Assembly (NCBI GenBank): GCA_026193755.1
Contig: JAPHUI010000130.1
Span: forward strand, 1 to 5,272
Reading direction: 5' to 3'
Length of the DNA: 5,272 nucleotides
Source: Ignavibacteriaceae bacterium
GTDB lineage: Bacteria > Bacteroidota > Ignavibacteria > Ignavibacteriales > Ignavibacteriaceae
Made by a program: the position numbers and the translations under genes. Numbering within the stretch: position 1 is the stretch's first letter; each line of letters opens with the position of its first letter. The notes under the pieces are model-generated. The model was given only the letters and a program-made list of their open reading frames with translations. It ran no database searches and was not told the DNA's origin. Of the stretch, positions 1-5,272 are shown piece after piece.

Positions 1-361
1 GAAGCTCTGTTTGTCTACATAAGAATGCCGGAATCTGTAAAACATCTGAAACTTCTGCTGCAATTTGAACTTCTTCCCGTGAATGAACATCTGTCAAGAC
101 GGGAATCTTATATTTCTCTTTTACCTTCCCGAGTATTTTTAGAGCTTCTGAATCACCAATTCCTTTAAATGAATTTATACTTGTTCGATTTGCTTTTTTG
201 TAACTTGATTTGAAAATAAAAGAAATGCCGAGCTTTGAAGCAATAATTTTAATTTGTTCAGCAGTAAAAAAAGTTATCTCTTCATTTTCAACAACACAAG
301 GTCCGGCAATCAGTACAAAGGGAAGACTATCCCCGATTTTAACTTTTCCTATTTCAATCAT
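1..361 (-). CDS. kdsA: 3-deoxy-8-phosphooctulonate (KDO-8-phosphate) synthase, N-terminal part, cut by window edge
   Basis: KdsA condenses phosphoenolpyruvate with D-arabinose 5-phosphate to make KDO-8-phosphate, the cytoplasmic step committing carbon to the KDO of the lipopolysaccharide core. The visible 120 codons start at the ATG whose complement is 359-361 and match the family closely: AGPCVVE at about 19-25, FKSSYKKANRTS at about 50-61 (the KANRxS substrate-binding signature that separates KdsA from DAHP synthases), LTDVHS at 89-94 and IPAFLCRQTEL at 110-120. The remaining roughly 150-160 residues of a normal ~270-280-residue KdsA lie beyond position 1. Cys22 in AGPC is at the position of the metal-binding cysteine of the Aquifex aeolicus enzyme, whereas the metal-independent E. 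coli enzyme has asparagine there, so this is expected to be a metal-dependent type. No clear Shine-Dalgarno precedes the start. The gene is divergent from the deacetylase cluster and probably unrelated to it in function. Confidence 0.96.
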   Translation of the reverse strand, partial: MIEIGKVKIGDSLPFVLIAGPCVVENEEITFFTAEQIKIIASKLGISFIFKSSYKKANRTSINSFKGIGDSEALKILGKVKEKYKIPVLTDVHSREEVQIAAEVSDVLQIPAFLCRQTEL

Positions 362-637
362 ATACCGATGTAATTATTTACTGTAAGACTATGTAAATAT
401 AAGAAATAATAGGATTTTTTAGGCTGTGATTAATCAGGTTAATTCATCTATGAATATAATTCTCTTATTTTATCCTCTGCCCAGAGTAATATATACTTTT
501 TCCTAATCAGTATTTATTTATTTCAGGAACGATTAAAATATTATAGTATTAGAATTTATTCATTGTATAATTAAATGTAATTAGTAAATTCTGCTTCAAT
601 TCTATTCAATATTTCAAATAGCTAAGAGTATTTCAGT
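362..637. other. AT-rich divergent intergenic spacer between kdsA and the deacetylase gene
   Basis: These 276 bases separate the kdsA start from the deacetylase start and must contain the promoters for both directions. I see no convincing ORF, RNA gene or terminator. Small symmetric elements are present: a 10-bp perfect palindrome TGATTAATCA at 427-436, and CTCTG/CAGAG arms at 475-479 and 482-486 around a 2-base centre. Both are short enough to arise by chance in such AT-rich DNA. The best promoter-like element for the plus strand is described separately. Confidence 0.7.
566..571 (+). promoter_or_regulatory. possible -10 box for the deacetylase cluster
   Basis: TATAAT occurs exactly at 566-571, 66 bases before the deacetylase start, which would give a leader of about 60 bases. 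No TTGACA-like -35 box lies 16-18 bases upstream, and no TAnnTTTG element of the Bacteroides type was found near it. In DNA this AT-rich a lone TATAAT match is weak evidence, so this is only the best candidate seen. Confidence 0.22.
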
Positions 638-3112
638 ATGACAAAAAAAATTCTAATTGTTCTCATTATTAGTTTTTATTCAATCTTGAGCCAACCTAAA
701 GAGTCACTAAATTCATCGGAAATAAAAATTGCTCTTGAAAAACTGAATACTCTCGGAAGTGTACTTTATATTGCAGCTCATCCTGATGATGAGAATACTG
801 CTTTTCTCACCTACTGTATACAAGGCAAAAAGCTTAGGACAGGTTATCTTGCTTTAACCAGAGGAGACGGAGGACAAAATTTAATCGGTGATGAACAGGG
901 AGATTTGCTTGGAGTAATAAGAACCCAGGAATTACTGCAAGCAAGAAATATTGATGGAGCTGAACAATTTTTTACACGAGCAGTGGATTTTGGTTATTCA
1001 AAAACACCTGAAGAAACATTCAGGAAATGGGGAAAGCAGGAAATTCTTTCAGATGTAGTTTGGGTAATAAGAAAATTTCGTCCTGATATAATTATTACAA
1101 GGTTTCCACCAAACGGAATTACCACTCACGGCCATCATACAGCATCAGCAATTCTTGCACTTGAAGCTTTTAAAATTTCCGGTGACTCGACAGCATTTCC
1201 AGAGCAGTTGAAATATCTTAAACCCTGGAAAGCAAAAAGAATCTTCTGGAATGCATGGACACCTGCTCTGAGTTCGATGGGAATAAACAGTGACACTTTA
1301 ATCAAAATAAATTTGGGAGCGTATAACGAGCTTCTCGGAAAATCTTATACTGAAATTTCTGCAGAAAGCCGATCAATGCATAAGAGTCAGGGATTCGGAG
1401 CTTCAGGTAACAGAAAAAATTATTATAACTATTTTTTTCAACTTGCCGGAGATCCAGCAAAAAATGATTTGTTTGACGATATCGATATTAGCTGGAAAAG
1501 AATTAATGGCAGTGAAGATGTCTCATCACTTTTACATCTTGCGAATGTGAATTATGATTTTAAAAATCCATCTAACATATTACCTACACTTGTAAAAGCT
1601 TATCAGGTTCTACAAAACTTAAAAGGAAATTACTGGGCCGATATTAAATTAAAAGAACTTATTGATGTGATAAAATCCTGTGCAGGAATTTGGTTGGAAG
1701 CTATTACAGACGAAAATTTGGCTTCCCCTAGAAGTGAATTGACAGTTAAGACAGGTTTAGTAAACCGTTCAGATTTTCCAATGACTTTAAAATCGGTTCA
1801 GGTTGATTACCAGATAAATGATTCGACTTTAAACTCAAAACTTATTGAAGGTGTAATGATTTCTGTCGAAAGAAAAATATTAATCCCTAAAGATGCAGAA
1901 TATAGTCAGCCTTATTGGCTAAAGAATGAAAATCATAAAGACACTTATATAGTAGACGATCAAAAACTAATTGGGCAGCCACAAACCAATTACCCTATTT
2001 ATGCTGTTTTTAAGATTGATTATAATGGAACTGAACTAGATTTCCAGACTCCGGTATTTTTCAGGGAGAATGATCCTGTAAGAGGTGAAGTATATAAAAG
2101 AGTTGATATTGTTCCCGAAGCTGTAATTAGTTTCGAAAAAAATCTTTACCTTATAAAAAATGGTGAGGTAAAAGAAATAACAGTATCTGTAAAAAGTATT
2201 AAAGGAAAATTAAATGGAAAGGTTAGTCTTAAATGTGAGGAAGGATGGGACATTCTTCCAAAGTACTATGGAGTTGACTTCATAACAAAAGATGACGAGA
2301 AGGGATTTAAATTCTACATAACTCCCACCGGTAATTCTAATAGTTCACTAATAAAAGCGCAAATAGAAATTGGGAATAAAATATTATCTAAAAGTCTCGT
2401 CACAATTGATTATCCTCATATTCAACCACAAAATGTTCTGCTGGATGCAAAAGTAAAAATTCTTAAGCTTAGCTTGCTCAAGAAAACACCAAAGAAGATT
2501 GCATATATAATGGGATCAGGAGATAAAATCCCCGGCTTGTTAAGAGACCTAGGATTTATTGTTGATGTTTTTGATAAAGAACCCCTGACTCCGGAATTAT
2601 TAAAAAACTATGATGTCGTGATTACAGGTATCCGTGCCTATAATACAAATGAAAGACTGGCAATCGACGAAAAAAATATTTTAAATTATATTGAAAACGG
2701 TGGAACAGTATTGGTTCAGTACAACACCTCAGGTAATTTGATGACTGACCCATCTCCTTATAAACTTACCATTTCAAGAGACAGAGTTACAGAAGAAGAT
2801 TCACCGGTTAAATTATTAGATGAAAGTAATCCGATATTAAATTATCCATATAAGATCACACAGAAAGATTTTGATGGATGGGTACAGGAAAGAGGTCTTT
2901 ATTTTCCAAATGAATGGGACAATAAATTTGAACCATTACTAGAGATGAATGATACAGGTGAAAGTTCAACAACAGGATCACTACTTGTTGCTAAATACGG
3001 CAAAGGAAATTTTATTTATACCGGTTTGTCATTTTTCAGGCAGTTACCAGCAGGAGTGGAAGGAGCATATCATCTTTTTATAAATTTAATTTCTGCGGGA
3101 ATAAGTGAATAA
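638..3112 (+). CDS. secreted long PIG-L/LmbE-family zinc deacetylase with C-terminal amidotransferase-like domain
   Basis: PIG-L/LmbE proteins are zinc hydrolases that remove N-acetyl groups, typically from N-acetylglucosaminyl compounds; the substrate here is unknown. An N-terminal signal peptide (KK then a hydrophobic stretch at 5-17, likely cut near 18-19, no lipobox cysteine) predicts export to the periplasm or beyond. The catalytic domain spans about 38-270: AHPDDE at 47-52 supplies zinc ligands His48 and Asp51 and general base Asp50, TRGDGGQN lies at 74-81, and THGHH at 163-167 supplies the third ligand, probably His167. A mostly helical stretch (about 270-360) is followed by two beta-rich, Ig-like regions (about 363-485 and 497-600). 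Residues 620-824 resemble a class I glutamine amidotransferase/ThuA-like fold but contain no cysteine. At 824 residues it is far longer than the ~230-300-residue single-domain members such as BshB or MshB, so it should not be called a thiol-pathway enzyme. TAA at 623-625 closes the frame upstream, fixing ATG 638; a weak AAGAG lies at 624-628. Its 3' end overlaps the next gene by 8 bp. Confidence 0.92.
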   Translation: MTKKILIVLIISFYSILSQPKESLNSSEIKIALEKLNTLGSVLYIAAHPDDENTAFLTYCIQGKKLRTGYLALTRGDGGQNLIGDEQGDLLGVIRTQELLQARNIDGAEQFFTRAVDFGYSKTPEETFRKWGKQEILSDVVWVIRKFRPDIIITRFPPNGITTHGHHTASAILALEAFKISGDSTAFPEQLKYLKPWKAKRIFWNAWTPALSSMGINSDTLIKINLGAYNELLGKSYTEISAESRSMHKSQGFGASGNRKNYYNYFFQLAGDPAKNDLFDDIDISWKRINGSEDVSSLLHLANVNYDFKNPSNILPTLVKAYQVLQNLKGNYWADIKLKELIDVIKSCAGIWLEAITDENLASPRSELTVKTGLVNRSDFPMTLKSVQVDYQINDSTLNSKLIEGVMISVERKILIPKDAEYSQPYWLKNENHKDTYIVDDQKLIGQPQTNYPIYAVFKIDYNGTELDFQTPVFFRENDPVRGEVYKRVDIVPEAVISFEKNLYLIKNGEVKEITVSVKSIKGKLNGKVSLKCEEGWDILPKYYGVDFITKDDEKGFKFYITPTGNSNSSLIKAQIEIGNKILSKSLVTIDYPHIQPQNVLLDAKVKILKLSLLKKTPKKIAYIMGSGDKIPGLLRDLGFIVDVFDKEPLTPELLKNYDVVITGIRAYNTNERLAIDEKNILNYIENGGTVLVQYNTSGNLMTDPSPYKLTISRDRVTEEDSPVKLLDESNPILNYPYKITQKDFDGWVQERGLYFPNEWDNKFEPLLEMNDTGESSTTGSLLVAKYGKGNFIYTGLSFFRQLPAGVEGAYHLFINLISAGISE

Positions 3113-3251
3113 AAACATCATCAATAAAGAAAATAGTGAAGATTCTCCCCCGCCCTTTTTAAGCAAGTGGAGAAATATTTATGCTGCTGTGCTCTTAAAT
3201 CTGGTAGTATTAATTCTTCTTTTCTATTTATTCACAAAGGTATTTGAATGA
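3105..3251 (+). CDS. 48-residue single-pass membrane micro-protein, probable symporter accessory subunit
   Basis: This GTG-started ORF encodes 48 residues: a hydrophilic, partly acidic N-terminal half with SPPPF at about 14-18 and SKWRNIY at 20-26, then one hydrophobic segment at about 27-44 (AAVLLNLVVLILLFYLF) and a short TKVFE tail. An in-frame TAA at 3102-3104 directly abuts the GTG and no ATG lies inside the frame, so 3105 is the only sensible start; GGGA at 3097-3100 could serve as a weak ribosome site. It overlaps the deacetylase end by 8 bp and the symporter start by 4 bp (ATGA), filling exactly the space between them, which argues strongly that it is translated. Small membrane proteins beside SSS transporters are known (YjcH with ActP, YhdT with PanF), so an accessory or assembly role for the symporter is inferred. 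I cannot assign it to a named family. By charge its Trp-Arg side would be cytoplasmic, with the tail periplasmic. Confidence 0.78.
   Translation: MNKNIINKENSEDSPPPFLSKWRNIYAAVLLNLVVLILLFYLFTKVFE
3236..3240 (+). promoter_or_regulatory. Shine-Dalgarno of the symporter gene, inside the micro-gene
   Basis: AAAGG lies 7 bases before the symporter ATG at 3248 and inside the last codons of the micro-gene. It is the best-placed Shine-Dalgarno in the window. Together with the TGA at 3245-3247 that closes the symporter frame immediately upstream, it fixes the symporter start and supports translational coupling through the ATGA overlap. Confidence 0.6.
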
Positions 3252-4945
3252 CAACTCTTGATTGGATTGTGATGTGCGGATTTATCGGTTTTATTGTTCT
3301 TTACGGAACCTGGAAATCCAGAAATACCCGTGACGTCGACACTTACATGCGTGCAGGAAAAACTTCTCAATGGTGGCTGGTTGCACTTTCAATTATGGCA
3401 ACACAAGCTAGTGCAATAACTTTTCTCTCAACTCCCGGTCAAGCTTACGTCGACGGAATGCGTTTTATCCAATTCTACCTCGGCTTACCAATTGCAATGA
3501 TAATTTTGTGTATAACTGCAATACCTGTTTATAATAAATTAAATGTTTACACAGCTTATGAATATCTTGAAAAAAGATTCGACTTAAAGAACAGAATGTT
3601 AGGCAGCGCACTATTTTTAACTCAGCGTGGTCTTGCTGCAGGATTTACAATCTATGCTCCTGCTCTGATTCTTTCTATCATTTTGGGATGGGAAATGAAT
3701 GTTACTATCATAATTGTGGGAGCGATGGTAATTCTTTATACCACAGTTGGTGGGACAGTGGCTGTAAACAAAACACACTTTCTTCAGATGATAATAATTA
3801 CTGTTGGTATGTTCTCTGCTTTTTTTGTTTTGATGACACTCATGCCTAAAGATGTTTCGATTACTGATGCTGCTTATGTTGCCGGTAAAATGGGTAAGCT
3901 TAACGCAATTGATTTTTCTTTCGACTTGAGTAACAGATACACATTCTGGTCCGGAATAATAGGCGGAACTTTTCTTATGCTTTCTTATTTCGGAACTGAC
4001 CAATCTCAGGTTCAAAGATATCTTGCCGGAAGTTCAGTTACACAAAGCCGTTTAGGATTGCTGACAAATGGTCTGGTCAAATTACCAATGCAGTTTATTA
4101 TTTTATTTATTGGAGCAATGGTTTTTGTTTTCTACCAATTTGTTACTCCCCCGCTATTTTTTAATCCCGTTGAAGAGGCAAAAGTAAAATCCGGTCAGTA
4201 TAGTACAGAATATGAATCGGTTGAAAAAGATTTTCAACAACTTCATACAAACAAGCAATCAGAGATAAAAAAGCTGATTTCATCGATTGATAATGGGAAT
4301 GAGAATCAGATTGAGAAGCATACAGAAAATGTAGTTGAAAGCCAGAAAAAAGCAAATGAACTTAGACTGCAAGCCGCCGAGATAATAAAAAAATCTGATC
4401 CATCAGCAGATACTAATGATACAAACTACATTTTCATTTCTTTTGTTATAAACTTTTTACCTGTTGGATTTATTGGATTATTAATTGCAGCAATACTCTC
4501 TGCTTCTATGTCATCAACTTCTGCTGAGCTTAATGCTCTTGCTTCAACTACTGTAATAGATTTTTATCAAAGATTATATAAAAAAAATGCATCGGATAGT
4601 CATTATTTAAAAGTCTCTAAAACAGCGACGGTTTTCTGGGGAATTTATGCTATCCTGTTTGCTCTTCTTGCCAAAGAACTTGGCTCCCTAGTGGAAGCAG
4701 TTAATATTTTAGGTTCATTAGTTTACGGAACAATACTGGGAATTTTCTTAACAGCTTTCTATTTGAAAAGGGTTTCAGGAACTCCGACTTTTTTAGCTGC
4801 GATAATTGCTGAGTTACTCGTTCTCTACTGTTACTTCTTTACCGATATTCCTTTCTTATGGTATAATGTTATCGGTTGTCTGGTAGTGGTCGGTGGGGCT
4901 TTTATAATAAATAGTATTATCTTAAAAACAGTAAACAGGGAATAA
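3248..4945 (+). CDS. sodium:solute symporter (SSS/SLC5 family) with large periplasmic insertion
   Basis: The product is a polytopic inner-membrane transporter of the SSS family, which couples uptake of sugars, amino acids or organic acids to sodium influx; its substrate cannot be read from sequence. I count about 13 membrane segments, near 5-22, 44-62, 73-96, 117-145, 150-168, 176-198, 233-252, 278-300, 396-430, 455-475, 485-510, 515-535 and 538-560. Sodium-site positions are intact by alignment to vSGLT and PutP: Ala51, Ala54 and Ser55 in segment 2, and Ala419, Ser422 and Ser423 in the SASMSSTSAELNALAST signature of segment 9. Residues 308-393, between segments 8 and 9, form a hydrophilic E/K/Q-rich insertion with no proline from 308 to 384, probably helical or coiled-coil. 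By the vSGLT fold this loop faces the periplasm. The 565-residue length is at the upper side for the family because of this insertion. The start overlaps the micro-gene by 4 bp. Position beside a secreted deacetylase suggests import of a product of that enzyme. Confidence 0.95.
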   Translation: MTTLDWIVMCGFIGFIVLYGTWKSRNTRDVDTYMRAGKTSQWWLVALSIMATQASAITFLSTPGQAYVDGMRFIQFYLGLPIAMIILCITAIPVYNKLNVYTAYEYLEKRFDLKNRMLGSALFLTQRGLAAGFTIYAPALILSIILGWEMNVTIIIVGAMVILYTTVGGTVAVNKTHFLQMIIITVGMFSAFFVLMTLMPKDVSITDAAYVAGKMGKLNAIDFSFDLSNRYTFWSGIIGGTFLMLSYFGTDQSQVQRYLAGSSVTQSRLGLLTNGLVKLPMQFIILFIGAMVFVFYQFVTPPLFFNPVEEAKVKSGQYSTEYESVEKDFQQLHTNKQSEIKKLISSIDNGNENQIEKHTENVVESQKKANELRLQAAEIIKKSDPSADTNDTNYIFISFVINFLPVGFIGLLIAAILSASMSSTSAELNALASTTVIDFYQRLYKKNASDSHYLKVSKTATVFWGIYAILFALLAKELGSLVEAVNILGSLVYGTILGIFLTAFYLKRVSGTPTFLAAIIAELLVLYCYFFTDIPFLWYNVIGCLVVVGGAFIINSIILKTVNRE

Positions 4946-5015
4946 TTTTTGATTGCTTATTTGTTGTGGATTTATATATTTCGAATGCAATTAAAAAATT
5001 TAAAATGGCTTTAAG
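4946..5015. other. 70-bp AT-rich gap after the symporter
   Basis: No GC-rich hairpin followed by a T-run is visible, so I cannot support a terminator here. The only symmetry is the all-A/T TTAAA/TTTAA pair near 4991-5003. The following gene could therefore be part of the same transcript or have its own promoter in the gap; the sequence does not decide. Confidence 0.5.
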
Positions 5016-5272
5016 ATGAAGGAAAAAGAATCAAATCTGTTACTGTATGGAGTACTATTCGGAAGTTTAATCGGTGCCGGTGTAGCCGTTTATCTTAGCT
5101 CAAAATTTATCGGTAGCTATAGAAAAAATAAACGCGACCGAAAGCATAAGTTTTATGAAGGAATCGACGACATCTTCGATACAAAACCCGGCGATAGTTC
5201 AGATGAGGATACAAGCATCGATAAAGAGACCGAAGAAGGTATTATCGACGAACTATTTTCCAGAACTAATTA
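5016..5272 (+). CDS. small single-pass membrane protein with acidic tail, YtxH-like in layout (3' end at window edge)
   Basis: The 85 visible codons start at ATG 5016; an in-frame TAA at 5001-5003 excludes an earlier start, and no clear Shine-Dalgarno is present. Residues 8-29 form one glycine-rich membrane segment (LLLYGVLFGSLIGAGVAVYL) with GxxxG-type spacing. A strongly basic stretch follows (YRKNKRDRKHK at 35-45), then an acidic tail rich in Asp and Glu from about 48 to 80 ending in IIDELFSRTN. The basic stretch after the membrane segment predicts a cytoplasmic C-terminus. The glycine-rich segment followed by a charged tail recalls YtxH-like envelope proteins, but the resemblance is general and no function can be assigned. 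The window ends with TA after codon 85, so the reading frame probably stops one base beyond the edge (TAA or TAG), although TAT or TAC cannot be excluded. It lies 70 bp after the symporter in the same direction; cotranscription is possible. Confidence 0.7.
   Translation, partial: MKEKESNLLLYGVLFGSLIGAGVAVYLSSKFIGSYRKNKRDRKHKFYEGIDDIFDTKPGDSSDEDTSIDKETEEGIIDELFSRTN

Noticed and set aside
427..436. 10-bp perfect palindrome TGATTAATCA as an operator
   Set aside because: One palindrome of this length is expected by chance in about 280 bases of AT-rich DNA, and no second copy or flanking promoter supports it.
475..486. CTCTG/CAGAG inverted repeat as a hairpin or terminator
   Set aside because: The 2-base centre is too small for a stable RNA loop, the arms are only 5 bp and no T-run follows.
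638..3112. Deacetylase of bacillithiol synthesis (BshB)
   Set aside because: BshB proteins are single-domain, cytoplasmic and about 230-240 residues. This protein has a signal peptide and 824 residues with extra domains.
3617..4015. 132-residue minus-strand ORF
   Set aside because: It lies wholly antisense inside the symporter gene, whose frame is strongly supported by membrane segments and family motifs. The antisense product is His/Ser/Asn-rich with no recognisable domain.
4161..4355. 64-residue minus-strand ORF
   Set aside because: It is antisense to the symporter insertion. It shows no family motif or start context, so it is a shadow of the coding strand.
4991..5003. TTAAA/TTTAA symmetry after the symporter as a terminator
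   Set aside because: The stem would be all A/T pairs and is not followed by a proper U-tract, so it would not be a stable intrinsic terminator.
5005..5019. Four-codon ATG ORF overlapping the start of the last gene, as a leader peptide
   Set aside because: It encodes only MALR and stops at 5017-5019. There is no ribosome site or attenuator-like structure, so it is most likely chance.
1..5272. CRISPR arrays, insertion sequences, tRNA or rRNA genes
   Set aside because: No regularly spaced repeats, terminal inverted repeats with a transposase, or tRNA/rRNA-like sequence were seen on either strand.

Overview
The window looks like chromosomal DNA of a Gram-negative, AT-rich bacterium of the Bacteroidota/Chlorobi/Ignavibacteria type. 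Three things point there: a KDO (lipopolysaccharide) synthesis gene, a very long secreted LmbE/PIG-L deacetylase of the kind common in that group, and mostly weak Shine-Dalgarno sequences. The lineage is an inference from gene content and composition, not a proven placement.

Layout. Positions 1-361 (minus strand) hold the N-terminal 120 codons of kdsA, running off the left edge. Positions 362-637 are an AT-rich divergent spacer with no gene that I can see. From 638 rightwards there is a tight plus-strand cluster: a secreted 824-residue PIG-L/LmbE-type deacetylase (638-3112), a 48-residue single-pass membrane protein starting at GTG (3105-3251), and a 565-residue sodium:solute symporter (3248-4945). 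The deacetylase and the small gene overlap by 8 bp, and the small gene and the symporter overlap by 4 bp (ATGA), so the three are very probably cotranscribed and translationally coupled. After a 70-bp gap, a small protein with one membrane segment and a basic-then-acidic tail starts at 5016. It reaches the right edge, where its last visible bases are probably two thirds of a stop codon.

How they may work together. The deacetylase has a signal peptide and an intact zinc site, so it should act in the periplasm or outside the cell on an N-acetylated (sugar-like) compound. The symporter has the sodium-site residues of the SSS family and carries a proline-free, charged, probably helical insertion of about 80 residues between its eighth and ninth membrane segments, predicted to face the periplasm. 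The small protein resembles in size and placement the accessory subunits known beside other SSS transporters. A plausible model, not shown by the sequence, is a deacetylate-then-import module. The most interesting points are the overlapping micro-gene, the symporter insertion and the cysteine-free amidotransferase-like domain at the deacetylase C-terminus.
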